From: Nitrospirota bacterium
Lineage (GTDB): Bacteria > Nitrospirota > Nitrospiria > Nitrospirales > Nitrospiraceae
Assembly: GCA_030682135.1 (NCBI GenBank)
Contig: JAUXQT010000100.1
Coordinates: 62,001 to 126,000, forward strand
Length of the DNA stretch: 64,000 nucleotides
Reading direction: 5' to 3'
In this document: in pieces, positions 32,109 through 41,143 of the stretch
Position numbering within the stretch: the stretch's first letter is position 1
How the letters are laid out: every line of letters begins with the position of its first letter
Program-made: the position numbers and the translations under genes
Notes under the pieces: generated by a model
The model's input: the letters and a program-made list of their open reading frames with translations, nothing else
The model's database searches: none
What the model was told of the DNA's origin: nothing

Positions 32109-33614
32109 ATGAGCACAGCAACGGTGGAAATCCCGACTCACCAAACGGTTACAACCTTTCTAGACGCGCCCAGGAAAGTGCTGATCGGCGGCAGATGGCT
32201 CGAAGCCGCGTCGGGGAAGACCTTCCCGACCTACAACCCGGCCACGGGCGAAGTCCTGGCCCAAGTGGCCGAAGGCAACAGCACCGACGTTGACAGGGCG
32301 GTCACCGCTGCACGGAACGCCTTCGAGAGCGGCCCGTGGCGCACGTTCACAGCCTCGGAGCGTGGACGGCTGATCTGGAAGCTCGCCGACCTTGTCGAAT
32401 CTCACCTGGAAGAATTCGCCCAACTGGAGTCGCTCGACAACGGGAAGCCGGTCGGCGTGGCCCGCGTGGCGGATGTGCCGCTGGCCGTGGACCTCTTCCG
32501 GTACATGGCAGGTTGGTCGACCAAAATCGAAGGCCACACCATCCCCATTTCGGTGCCCTACATGCCCGGCGCCCGGTATCTCGCCTACACGCTGCGCGAG
32601 CCGGTCGGCGTGGTAGCCCAAATCATCCCTTGGAATTTTCCGCTACTCATGGCGGCTTGGAAGCTGGGTCCGGCGTTGGCCGCGGGCTGCACCGTCGTCC
32701 TGAAGCCTGCCGAGCAGACGCCGCTGTCCGCCCTGCGACTCGGCGAGCTGATCTGCGAAGCAGGATTCCCGGACGGAGTGGTCAACATCGTGCCCGGGTA
32801 CGGGGAGACCGCCGGCGCGGCACTGGCGGCGCATCCGGACGTGGACAAGGTGGCCTTCACTGGCTCCACCGAAGTGGGAAAGCTCATCCTTCGGGCGGCG
32901 GCAGGGAATCTCAAGAAAGTGTCGCTGGAGCTCGGCGGGAAATCCCCCAACATCGTATGCAAGGACGCCGATCTGGAGGCGAGCATACCCGGAGTCGCGA
33001 GTGCGATCTTTTTCAACCAAGGCCAGTGCTGCTGCGCAGGCTCCAGGCTTTTCGTCGAAAAGGGTATCTTCGACAAGGTGGTGGCGGGCGTGGCTGAGGA
33101 GGCGAAGAAGATCAAGGTCGGGCCGGGCATGGATCCCGCCACCCAAATGGGGCCGCTGGTGTCGGACGAGCAGCAACGGCGGGTGCTCGGCTATCTGGAG
33201 TCGGGCTTCTCCGAGGGCGCCAAGGCAGTGGTCGGCGGACGCAAGCTGGGCGACAAGGGCTACTTTGTGGAACCGACCGTGCTGGTCAACACCACGCAGA
33301 CGATGAAGATTATGCAGGAGGAAATCTTCGGGCCGGTTGTCTGCGCAGTCCCGTTTACGGACGTGGGCAAAGTGATCCAGGCGGCGAACGACTCCATCTA
33401 CGGTCTGGCGGCGGCAGTATGGACCCGTGATGTCGGCAACGCTCATCGCATCGCAGCCGAGCTGCGCGCAGGGTCGGTGTGGGTCAACTGCTACAACATC
33501 TTCGACGCCGCGCTACCCTTCGGCGGCTACAAGCAATCCGGGTGGGGCCGCGAAATGGGCCACGACGCACTGGAACTCTACACCGAGGTGAAAGCCGTCA
33601 CAGTGCAGCTGTGA
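32109..33614 (+). CDS. NAD(P)+-dependent aldehyde dehydrogenase
   Basis: 501 aa, the normal length of the ALDH superfamily. The oxyanion Asn is in [10 protein letters not shown]. The Rossmann loop is FTGSTEVG, the general base Glu is in LELGGKSP and the catalytic Cys308 is the middle Cys of [12 protein letters not shown]. The C-terminus [20 protein letters not shown] and WGREMG is close to ALDH1/2-type enzymes. It oxidises aldehydes to acids. GAGAGGAGGA precedes the ATG. The gene is clearly high in G+C (43/60 in bases 33121-33180), in contrast to the following insert. Confidence 0.95.
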   Translation: MSTATVEIPTHQTVTTFLDAPRKVLIGGRWLEAASGKTFPTYNPATGEVLAQVAEGNSTDVDRAVTAARNAFESGPWRTFTASERGRLIWKLADLVESHLEEFAQLESLDNGKPVGVARVADVPLAVDLFRYMAGWSTKIEGHTIPISVPYMPGARYLAYTLREPVGVVAQIIPWNFPLLMAAWKLGPALAAGCTVVLKPAEQTPLSALRLGELICEAGFPDGVVNIVPGYGETAGAALAAHPDVDKVAFTGSTEVGKLILRAAAGNLKKVSLELGGKSPNIVCKDADLEASIPGVASAIFFNQGQCCCAGSRLFVEKGIFDKVVAGVAEEAKKIKVGPGMDPATQMGPLVSDEQQRRVLGYLESGFSEGAKAVVGGRKLGDKGYFVEPTVLVNTTQTMKIMQEEIFGPVVCAVPFTDVGKVIQAANDSIYGLAAAVWTRDVGNAHRIAAELRAGSVWVNCYNIFDAALPFGGYKQSGWGREMGHDALELYTEVKAVTVQL

Positions 33615-33669
33615 AAGATCCCTGGAGAACGGAAGGATCGTCGGAAAGAGTACAAGCTATTACGCGCGG

Positions 33670-33871
33670 ATGGAGCGAGGACGGATCTGACTAGATTCGG
33701 TCGGGTGATAGCTCGTCGAGGGCCAAGCCTGTCGAATCTCTGTCGCCCGCTGGCCGGCCGTCACGCGCTCCCGGAGAATCCCCTTCACCTCACGCTCGGC
33801 GGAGAAGCCTCCACATCCGAGACGCCCAAGGCGAGATGCAATCGCTTCATGGATCACCTCTCAAAGCCGCG
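33670..33871. repeat. ~190-bp duplicated relic, copy 2
   Basis: Homologous to 30071-30262. The minus strand has a 65-codon open frame here, but the substitution pattern between the copies argues against selection on a protein. It marks the left border region of the AT-richer insert. The remaining bases to 34054 include no recognised gene; the last 150 bp are AT-rich. Confidence 0.6.
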
Positions 33872-34054
33872 CGCGGACGCGGCAATCAGAAAAGGTGAAT
33901 ATCCCCGTTTTCCGGTCCACAATCCAGCCGAAGACGGCTGTCCACAAAACCTACGATAATCCCACCCCTCAAACCCCCGAAAATTCAGCATGCCATATCT
34001 AGCCATCCTATGTACTTAAATCAGATGATTCGCGGACAATGCAGCTTGTCAATT

Positions 34055-34094
34055 AACACGGATATGTGTTACACGATTGACACGTATTAGTGTT
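34055..34094 (+). promoter_or_regulatory. Two palindromic operator-like sites before the HTH gene
   Basis: AACACGGATATGTGTT (34055-34070) and ACACGTATTAGTGT (34080-34093) are both of the form ACAC-N6-GTGT, with centres about 24 bp apart. They overlap possible -35 hexamers TTGTCA (34046) and TTGACA (34077). The downstream protein has an N-terminal XRE HTH, so autoregulation through these sites is a natural inference. A GGGGGG ribosome-binding site follows at 34103. Confidence 0.6.
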
Positions 34095-34114
34095 GCAAAA
34101 ATGGGGGGTCAATT

Positions 34115-37100
34115 GTGACAGCGAGAAAAGGGAGCCGGACGAAAAAAACAGTCCCTGATAAATCTGTAAAGCAGAAAAAGGTGCGAGAGCCTAATCGGAT
34201 ACGAGTGGTCCGCGAAGAGCTTGGCCTGAGCCAACAAGCGCTAGCAACAAAGATTGGAACCAGCCAACAACAAGTTCAAAGAATCGAAGCCGGAAGGCAA
34301 TCGGTTCGTCACGACCTCGCCCTCAAAATTTGTGCGGCCCTCGGTACCCCTATCGGAAATGTGTTTCCGAGGATAGGTAAAGCCGTTCAGACCATCCATT
34401 CAAACAAAGGCACCGCCTCTACTGCCAAAGTCCCTGCCCTAAGGACGATGAGGGCCGTTTTAGCCGATGCGACAGATCTGCATGATTGGGCAAAAAGAAT
34501 AGATGCACCTGCTCTGCTCCCGCTACTGATCAGAAGGCTAATACTGTTTTCCCTTCAGACTGTTGAAGAGATTCATTTTAGATCTGAGGAAGGAGTAAGG
34601 CTTCCTGGTTGGGACGGAGTTCTTCGCGTATCCCAAGGCAATGCATTTATTCCGCCGGGTACATCCGGGTGGGAAATGGGCACTACCGAACAGATAAAAG
34701 GGAAGGCGGATGAAGACTATGACAAACGGGTGAAAGACCCGCTTGGCTTGCAGCCAGCCAATAGCACTTTTGTCTTCGTCACACCTAGGCGCTGGAAGAA
34801 TAAAGAAGAGTGGGCTCAAGCCAAGCGAAATGAAGGCGTGTGGAAAGATGTTCGAGTCATCGATGCCGATGATTTGTCGGCATGGCTCGAAATCAGCCCC
34901 TCGGTACATATCTGGTTCTCCATTCTAATAGGCAAGCGGCCTAGCGGCGTGAACGACTTACAGAACTTCTGGCAAACGTGGTCCGGCGCAACACAACCTG
35001 CGTTATTACCGAAGCTGCTACTCTCTGGGAGGTCGGCCTCCGTTGCGCAAGTGCAAGAGTTTCTTCGCGCACGCCCATCGGTCTTGGAAATAAAAGCGGA
35101 TACGAGGGAAGAAGCGCTGGCCTTTCTTACGGCGTCCATTCTGAGCCTGAAAAACGATGACGAGCGGGAAAGAACCTTGGCGCGTGTGGTCATCGTCGAA
35201 GATCACGCAGCTTGGAGGCAGTTGGCTGGATGGAATAGATCTTTAGTACTTGTTCCTTCTTTTGACGATCGTAGAACCGTTCCCGAAGCCCTCACGAGCG
35301 GCCATTCCATAGTAATTCCTCTCGGAGGAGGTGACCAGCCGTCACAAGGTGCAATTGTGCTTCCTCGATTGAATCGGGATGAAGCCAAGAAGGCTCTTGA
35401 AGGAATGCACATTCCCGCTGATCGAGTTGCAGAACTCGCCGCGCTAGCACGGCGAAGCATGGGAGCACTCCGACGCACAATTGCTATTAGTGTATCAACG
35501 CTGACGCCAGCTTGGGCGAATGCGGAAAATGCTAGATCCCTACTTCCAGCACTACTGACAGGACAGTGGAACGACCGCAACCCGAGTGATCAAAAAGCGG
35601 TTTCAGATATCGCCGGGAAAGAGTATGCAGATATTGCAACAGCACTTCTGCGCTGGGCTAACGAGCATGATCCCCCAGTCCGACGTGTGGGAGACACATG
35701 GATGTTCGTATCTAAAGAAGACGGCTGGTTACTACTCTCGAGATACCTATCAACACAGGATCTTGAGAGATTTGAAACGGTAGCCCTTGAGGTGCTTAGC
35801 GAGCGCGACCCTGAGTATGAATTGCCTGTTAATGAACGCTGGGAAGCCAATCTGAGGGGCAAGATACTAAAGCGGTCGAAAGAGATACGCAAAGGAGTCG
35901 CGGAGACGCTCGCTATTATGGGTTCCTTGAGCGAAGTTCATCCAATCAGCGGCGTCCTTAGCGGGCAAGAGTGGGCTACTCGTATTATCACCAAGCTTCT
36001 TTCTCAACCCGAGGACTGGACGTTTTGGGCATCGATCTCTCCCGTGCTTGAATTCATTGCGGAAGCCGCACCGGAGGCCTTTCTGTCAGCTGTTGAACGC
36101 GCTGTCTCTGATCCCAACAAACAATTAGTAAGGATATTCTCCGATGGTGAAGCGACCTGGCTCCAAGGGTCCCCTCATACAGGACTGCTGTGGTCGTTGG
36201 AAGTTCTAGCCTGGTCCCCTGAGTTTCTTGCTCAAACGGCTCTGATCCTCGCCAGGCTCGCAGGCCTTGATCCAGGTGTGAGAATGGAAAATAGGCCGAT
36301 CAACAGTCTTCGAGAAATATTTCTTTGCTGGTCCCCCGGTACAGCTGCCAACCTGGATAAACGCCTTCGCGTCATAGATATGATACGCAAGCGCGAACCG
36401 AACGTGGCATGGAACCTTCTCTGTAGCCTTCTGCCAAGAATCATGGATAGCTCAAATCCAACAGCGAAACCAAGCTGGCGAGATTGGAAACCGGAAGAGA
36501 CTTCCTCTGTCACATACGCTGAAGTGTTTAGAGCGACACAGGAAATTGTTGAAAGGCAGCTTGAGGATATCGGCACGTCGGGCTCCCGCTGGAAAGCCAT
36601 CATCGAGCATCTTCATGAAGTGGGTCCTGAATTCGACAAGATTGTTAGTCGTCTAGAATCCCTTGATTCTCAAGCTCTCACAGAAGTCGATAAAGTTGCT
36701 ATTTGGGACAGTTTGCGGAAATTCGTATCACAGCATCGCCGATTTCATGATGCACAATGGGCGTTGCCCTCCGAGTTGGTTGATCGCCTTGATGAGCTAC
36801 AAGGGCGGTTTGAACCCAACGATCCTATCATTAAGCAGGCTTGGCTCTTCTCAGACGATCCCGACCTGCCCTACAAGCGCTCTGACGACGAATACGAGGA
36901 GGCCATTGAAGAGGCTCAAACAAAGAGCATTGAGGACCTCCATACCCTGGGCGGATTACCACTTATCTTCAAGCTAGCTGAACAAGTGCAATGCCCTTGG
37001 AAAATTGGAACAGCACTTGGCACTACCAAGCTGTATGACGGTTTAGAAGGAGAACTCCTAACTCAGTGTTTTGGTTCCTCAGATAGGTCGCTTCGGCAAC

Positions 37101-38230
37101 TCGGCATGTACTTTCTGATCAAGAGACGCTCTACTAAAGGCCTGGAATGGGCGGTCAGCCTGCAAGTGCAGAAAGAATGGAACGGCTGGACACCTAAGCA
37201 AAAATCCGATTACTTCCAATGTTTGCCGTTCACCGATGGAGCCACTTGGGACACGCTAGCTCTCCAAGATGAACAGACGCAACGACTATATTGGTCGCAA
37301 GTCGGCCCATATGGGCATGGGAAACTTGAAGGAGAGTTCCGCGAGAAGGTTGTAGAGAAATTTGTTAAGTACGATCAACTGGAGACAGCCATCGAGTTCT
37401 TGGATCTATATGCCCATCGCAAAGAATGTCCTGTACAGCCCAACCTAATAGCGGCAGTACTGTCTAAAGCTGCTCGCGGGTCTACCAAAGAGATTGATTG
37501 GAAACGGCATGGTCATCGTGTAGCAGAATTGTTGGAGCAACTTGCCAGATCTGGTCAAATCCAGAATACGGAACTGGCCCAGCTTGAATGGTACTTCTTG
37601 CCGTTTCTGCGATTTGATCGGCGTCCAAGTACTTTGCTAAAAGCACTTGCCGACGACCCTGAGTTTTTTGTCGAGATGTTGAAGATTGTTTATCGAGCGG
37701 ATAACCAAGAGCCTGAGGAGGTAACCGAGGAACAACGGACACGTGCGCATTATGCCCATGATTTGCTTTTAAGATGGCAACGCGGTCCGGGACTGAATGC
37801 AGATGGAAGCGTTTCTCCCGAGAAGCTGAACGCCTGGATTACGAAGGCGCTTGAATTGGCCTCTGCGCAGGGGCGCCTTAAAGCCGCTGAGCATCAGATC
37901 GGAAATGTATTGGCTCACTACCCTTCAGGTGCCGATGGTGCATGGCCGCACGATGCGATCCGAGACCTCATTGAGGAACAAGCGAATGAAGAGATGCAAA
38001 ATGGTATTACTCAGGGAATTTTGAATAGCAGAGGAGTTGTGAGCCGGTCTCTTGACGAAGGTGGAAGGCAAGAGAAAGCCATCGCTGAACGATATAAAGA
38101 GTACGCGAGAATTCTAAGCGACAAATGGCCAAGGACCTCCATGCTGATGAAAGAAATTTCCAGATCTTATGAACTTCGAGCGCGCCGAGAAGACCTTGAA
38201 ACAGAGATCAGACAAGATTTGTGGAACTAA
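34115..38230 (+). CDS. Giant HTH protein with putative Mrr-like nuclease region; candidate defence protein
   Basis: 1371 aa, GTG start behind GGGGGGTC. Residues ~28-85 form an XRE HTH (LGLSQQALATKIGTSQQQVQ, RIEAGRQSVRHDLALKICAA). Residues ~140-290 resemble a PD-(D/E)xK nuclease: GWDG with D167, E187 in SGWEMG, and Q193-I-K195 (QxK as in Mrr), followed by TFVFVTPRRW and a WL-rich end. Residues ~300-430 look like a degenerate NTPase or sensor region without a Walker A loop. Residues ~450-1371 are helical, repeat-like and end in AIAERYKEYARILSDKWPRT. The gene is AT-richer than its neighbours (28/60 G+C in 35581-35640) and single. Function inferred, not known. Confidence 0.8.
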   Translation: MTARKGSRTKKTVPDKSVKQKKVREPNRIRVVREELGLSQQALATKIGTSQQQVQRIEAGRQSVRHDLALKICAALGTPIGNVFPRIGKAVQTIHSNKGTASTAKVPALRTMRAVLADATDLHDWAKRIDAPALLPLLIRRLILFSLQTVEEIHFRSEEGVRLPGWDGVLRVSQGNAFIPPGTSGWEMGTTEQIKGKADEDYDKRVKDPLGLQPANSTFVFVTPRRWKNKEEWAQAKRNEGVWKDVRVIDADDLSAWLEISPSVHIWFSILIGKRPSGVNDLQNFWQTWSGATQPALLPKLLLSGRSASVAQVQEFLRARPSVLEIKADTREEALAFLTASILSLKNDDERERTLARVVIVEDHAAWRQLAGWNRSLVLVPSFDDRRTVPEALTSGHSIVIPLGGGDQPSQGAIVLPRLNRDEAKKALEGMHIPADRVAELAALARRSMGALRRTIAISVSTLTPAWANAENARSLLPALLTGQWNDRNPSDQKAVSDIAGKEYADIATALLRWANEHDPPVRRVGDTWMFVSKEDGWLLLSRYLSTQDLERFETVALEVLSERDPEYELPVNERWEANLRGKILKRSKEIRKGVAETLAIMGSLSEVHPISGVLSGQEWATRIITKLLSQPEDWTFWASISPVLEFIAEAAPEAFLSAVERAVSDPNKQLVRIFSDGEATWLQGSPHTGLLWSLEVLAWSPEFLAQTALILARLAGLDPGVRMENRPINSLREIFLCWSPGTAANLDKRLRVIDMIRKREPNVAWNLLCSLLPRIMDSSNPTAKPSWRDWKPEETSSVTYAEVFRATQEIVERQLEDIGTSGSRWKAIIEHLHEVGPEFDKIVSRLESLDSQALTEVDKVAIWDSLRKFVSQHRRFHDAQWALPSELVDRLDELQGRFEPNDPIIKQAWLFSDDPDLPYKRSDDEYEEAIEEAQTKSIEDLHTLGGLPLIFKLAEQVQCPWKIGTALGTTKLYDGLEGELLTQCFGSSDRSLRQLGMYFLIKRRSTKGLEWAVSLQVQKEWNGWTPKQKSDYFQCLPFTDGATWDTLALQDEQTQRLYWSQVGPYGHGKLEGEFREKVVEKFVKYDQLETAIEFLDLYAHRKECPVQPNLIAAVLSKAARGSTKEIDWKRHGHRVAELLEQLARSGQIQNTELAQLEWYFLPFLRFDRRPSTLLKALADDPEFFVEMLKIVYRADNQEPEEVTEEQRTRAHYAHDLLLRWQRGPGLNADGSVSPEKLNAWITKALELASAQGRLKAAEHQIGNVLAHYPSGADGAWPHDAIRDLIEEQANEEMQNGITQGILNSRGVVSRSLDEGGRQEKAIAERYKEYARILSDKWPRTSMLMKEISRSYELRARREDLETEIRQDLWN

Positions 38231-38393
38231 CAGGTCCTATCATCAGGTGAGAGGAACGGTCGTATAGCAGAGCTATTCCCTGCTCATTCCGTCTCACTCA
38301 ATCCCACTCCTTCTCAGGTCCCAAGTCGCTGACTTTCTTGCGAAAAGTCTTTGAAGCTCGCGTCAGTATTGGATGGGCTGAAATGGTCTCAAA

Positions 38394-38415
38394 TCAAATC
38401 CCGCCTTCGGCACCA
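38394..38415 (+). other. tRNA-Leu 3'-end fragment, probable attachment-site remnant
   Basis: The 22 bases TCAAATCCCGCCTTCGGCAC plus CA match the T-loop, T-stem, acceptor strand and CCA of bacterial tRNA-Leu (genes beginning GCCGAAG pair with CTTCGGC). No D-arm, anticodon or 5' half is present upstream. Such fragments are left when an integrative element enters the 3' end of a tRNA gene. It lies 163 bp after the giant HTH gene on the same strand, the expected far border of an island lying to its left. Confidence 0.6.
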
Positions 38416-38530
38416 CCTCTCCACTTGGAGACAAGAAGTGGAGACATTCTAAGTATTGGGAACACTCCTTCTCGCCAAAGCGGGTTCCACTGCTATGATT
38501 GAGCAACCACAGCTCTTCCGTCTTCCCCTT

Positions 38531-38834
38531 GAGGGCGGGCTAGATGGTCTCCCACTGCGCGTGTCCAACGAAGTATGAATGATCCCTCCAAGCTCACTGC
38601 TTCCCTATTTAAGGGGGCAGCCTGGTTGATCCTCGAATGCGCGCGTCGAACGAGGCCCTTCTGAGGGCGCGCGTTCCGCGAGCAGGAGGACGACCAGGCC
38701 ACCCCTTTTCCCTTCCGGGCTCGCTCGTTGCACTCTCCTAGAGGGTGGCCTGACTGGTCTCCCATTGCGCGTGTCCAACGAGGGTCTTCTGAGACCGCGC
38801 GTTGCACGAGCACAGGAGACCATCAGGCTACCCT
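38531..38834 (+). repeat. Hairpin array with conserved bulged core (family 2), three units
   Basis: A half unit at 38531-38600 (left arm ends GATGGTCTCC; core CACTGCGCGTGTCCAACGA) is followed by the spacer GATCCCTCCAAGCTCACTGC. Full hairpin 38613-38705 has arms GGGGCAGCCTGGTTGATCC and GGACGACCAGGCCACCCC. Full hairpin 38742-38834 has arms AGGGTGGCCTGACTGGTCTC and GAGACCATCAGGCTACCCT. The right arm of the last unit can also pair with the left arm of the half unit, enclosing the middle hairpin. Confidence 0.8.
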
Positions 38835-38966
38835 CCTCCCTCTTGACCCGGTCATCCCGCAAGCGCATCCTTTTAGCTGATCCTGCGCGGGATGCACTCT
38901 GCTCTGAACCATCGGCACTCGTAGGATCTCGCCGGGGCGTTCGGATCACGAGAGGGCTACATCGTG

Positions 38967-39923
38967 ATGGCTGCCTGGCTCCTGCTGCTCGTTCCACTGT
39001 TACACCCGAGTCCTACCTGGTCTCTTTCCCACTCTGTGCCTGTTCAGCAAGTGTCTACGGCCAAAACGCTCACAGGCGACGAATTACTCCGCATCGGCGA
39101 GGTCCACGACCACCAGCGCCACTTTCCTGAAACGCTGACCTACTATCAGCTCGCGTTGTCGACGTTCCGGGAGCACCAGCAGGCCCGCGGCATGGCAACC
39201 GCCTTGGTGAAAATCGCGCAGGTGTATGAACGGCAAGGCAAGATCCAGGATGCCGACCTGGCGCTCCAAGAGGCCCTTCCCCTTTTCGCCCGTTCATCTG
39301 ACCGGACCGCTCATGCGCGGGCTTTGTTGGTCAGGGGGCGCGTCTCGGCCAGGCTTGGACGCCTCGACAACGCTCGTACGTCGTTCAGCCAGGCGATCAC
39401 CCTGTTCGAGCGTGCCCACGATCGACAGGGATGGAACGAATCGTTGGTGCAGCTGGGCCTGCTGGACGTCGGTGACGGCGTGACCGAGCCAGGCCTGTCG
39501 TTGCTGCAGCAGGCTCGGCAAGACGCGCGCACACGGCAGGATCGCGGTCAGCAACTTGCGGCGGTCGTGGCGCTGGGAAACGCGCACTGGCTGTTGAATC
39601 GGGCTGACGCGGCCCGCCAGTTTTACGACGAGGGCCTTCATCTGGCTGAAGTCGAACGGAATATGACGATCGAAGCGATGTTGCGGCTCCGGCTGGCTCA
39701 ATTAGATGGTGAGGACGAGCGGCTGACCGAAGGCATCGAATTGGGGAAACGCGCGCTTCTTCTCTCTCAAACCTTGCGCGATGCCGCGACTGAGGCGGCC
39801 ACGTTGTCTCTGCTGGCCGACCTCTACCGGAAGATGGGACGGAATGCCGAGGCAGAGGAATCGGAACAGCGCGCCCTGTCGATCTATCGCAGCCGTCAGA
39901 TCCTCGTCCACGGCGCCCGTTAA
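38967..39923 (+). CDS. Exported TPR-repeat protein
   Basis: 318 aa. An N-terminal signal sequence (MAAWLLLLVPLLHPSPTWSL) is followed by about six tetratricopeptide repeats, for example LRIGEVHDHQRHFPETLTYY, LVKIAQVYERQGKIQDADLA and LLADLYRKMGRNAEAEESEQ. It probably works as a periplasmic protein-protein scaffold. ATG 38967 is preceded by an in-frame GTG at 38964; GAGAGG lies upstream. It lies just after the family-2 hairpin array. Confidence 0.85.
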   Translation: MAAWLLLLVPLLHPSPTWSLSHSVPVQQVSTAKTLTGDELLRIGEVHDHQRHFPETLTYYQLALSTFREHQQARGMATALVKIAQVYERQGKIQDADLALQEALPLFARSSDRTAHARALLVRGRVSARLGRLDNARTSFSQAITLFERAHDRQGWNESLVQLGLLDVGDGVTEPGLSLLQQARQDARTRQDRGQQLAAVVALGNAHWLLNRADAARQFYDEGLHLAEVERNMTIEAMLRLRLAQLDGEDERLTEGIELGKRALLLSQTLRDAATEAATLSLLADLYRKMGRNAEAEESEQRALSIYRSRQILVHGAR

Positions 39924-40140
39924 TCATCCCGCAGGCTCAGAGGGAACGCTTGACCGAGCCTCTCTCTGGGCGTAGCATATTTTCATGACGTTCCAGTGAC
40001 GGTGGCTGCAGTCTCTTCCGCACGCCTCTCTCCGTCATCCTGCGCGCCGGATCTCGCCGCAGTCCCTTTCACTCCTACGCCGGATACAAAGCCCTAGCGC
40101 ATCACCGCCCGGATGCGGATCCTTTGGAACGAGGGTCCTC

Positions 40141-40581
40141 ATGGGAACTGTCGGCCACAGACCAGTCCTTCCCCTCTTGGCACTGCTCCTAGTGTCTTAT
40201 GCCTTCTCTGTGACTGCACCGAATCCCGTTCAGGCCGGTGAAACTCCGACTGTTCTGCCTGTTACCGTTACGCCCACGGAGCGTCTCGCTCCGCCGGTCA
40301 TCTGGCTGGATACGCTTCAATTCAGGCTGACAACGTACTTCACAAAGAAATATCCCGCGTACGATTTTTCACCCTACGCACGGGAACTGGACCGAATCCG
40401 TGGGGCACTCAGCCTGGGCGATCGATGGGGCGCAAAACGGGAGATGGGGGTGTTTCTCTCAATGCTGGCGAGTCGTGCCTATGGCCTGGGAGGCGATGCG
40501 GCCGAAGAGTTGGCTGACTTTTCGCTACAGATGATGCCTGACGAAGAGTTCGGCATCGTCTACCCCGGATCGGAAAGATAG
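40141..40581 (+). CDS. Exported hypothetical protein
   Basis: 146 aa. The signal peptide is around PVLPLLALLLVSYAFSVTA and the mature part starts near GETPTV. The mature part is helical (LDTLQFRLTTYFTKKYPAYD, LDRIRGALSLGDRWGAKREM) and ends in an acidic tail. No known motif recognised. GAGGG precedes the ATG. The spacing of 66 bp to the next small gene suggests a shared transcript. Between 39924 and 40140 no element was recognised. Confidence 0.7.
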   Translation: MGTVGHRPVLPLLALLLVSYAFSVTAPNPVQAGETPTVLPVTVTPTERLAPPVIWLDTLQFRLTTYFTKKYPAYDFSPYARELDRIRGALSLGDRWGAKREMGVFLSMLASRAYGLGGDAAEELADFSLQMMPDEEFGIVYPGSER

Positions 40582-40647
40582 CGATAGCGGCAAGAAGAGG
40601 TGCCAACGGTTGTCGTGATGATTCAAACCGGAGAGGAGGATCTGATC

Positions 40648-40887
40648 ATGGCTTCACACAATCCCGTGACCAATCGCATTCTCGGAGAAGTGAAACGCAC
40701 GCAGGGGTGCGATCTCGATACGTTGACCAAACGTCTCTCCGACCTGTCCTGGAACCAGGTCTTTAACGAAGTCGATCGCCTGAGCCGAAAGGGCATGGTG
40801 CTGGTGACGTTCGGCGCCGAGCGTCGCTATATGATCCGGCTGCCGGAACAGAAGAAAGAATCGGCGAACCGACACATCCAGTCCTGA
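40648..40887 (+). CDS. Small winged-helix-like protein, 79 aa
   Basis: It starts MASHNPVTNRILGEVKRTQG after GAGAGGAGGATC, a strong ribosome-binding site; the frame continues upstream to 40600 without support. The pattern of three helices (NRILGEVKRTQGCDLDTLTK, WNQVFNEVDRLSRKG) followed by a beta wing (MVLVTFGAERRYMIRLP) fits a winged-helix DNA-binding fold. It could be a small transcription regulator. No target is evident. Confidence 0.7.
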   Translation: MASHNPVTNRILGEVKRTQGCDLDTLTKRLSDLSWNQVFNEVDRLSRKGMVLVTFGAERRYMIRLPEQKKESANRHIQS

Positions 40888-41143
40888 TCAGTGAAGGGGA
40901 TTGACGAGAGCGGCCACCAGCGAGAGAACAACCCCATTAATCTTGCGCCCGTATTGCGCAGAGGGAGGAGGCTGACGGTTCACTCTTCCTTCGACGACAC
41001 TTGGCAAGGTGTAAATCCGGTTAGCTGGTCGACGGCAGGATCTGCCGCGTGACTGCTGATTGTTGATGATCTCTTGCCGGAAGCAGTGACGGATCTCGCC
41101 TCTCGCTTTTCGCCTGTCCCTTGCCGTACGCTTCTTCCTACCT

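Noticed and set aside
33788..33858. Start of a glyoxalase/ArsI-like gene on the minus strand (MKRLHLALGVSDVEAS after AGAGGTGATCC)
   Set aside because: The frame stops after about 21 codons, and in the second copy of this repeat the start codon is lost. Resemblance over 16 residues is too short.
33931..33950. GCCGAAG at 33931 as the 5' end of the tRNA-Leu matching the 38394 fragment
   Set aside because: Only seven bases agree; the following sequence (ACGGCTGTCC) does not continue as a tRNA-Leu D-arm.
38605..38997. Minus-strand open frames over the 38.5-38.9 kb array
   Set aside because: They translate the repeated hairpin units themselves (repeated RNARPxKG, STRAxxDQ words) and are a by-product of the palindromes.
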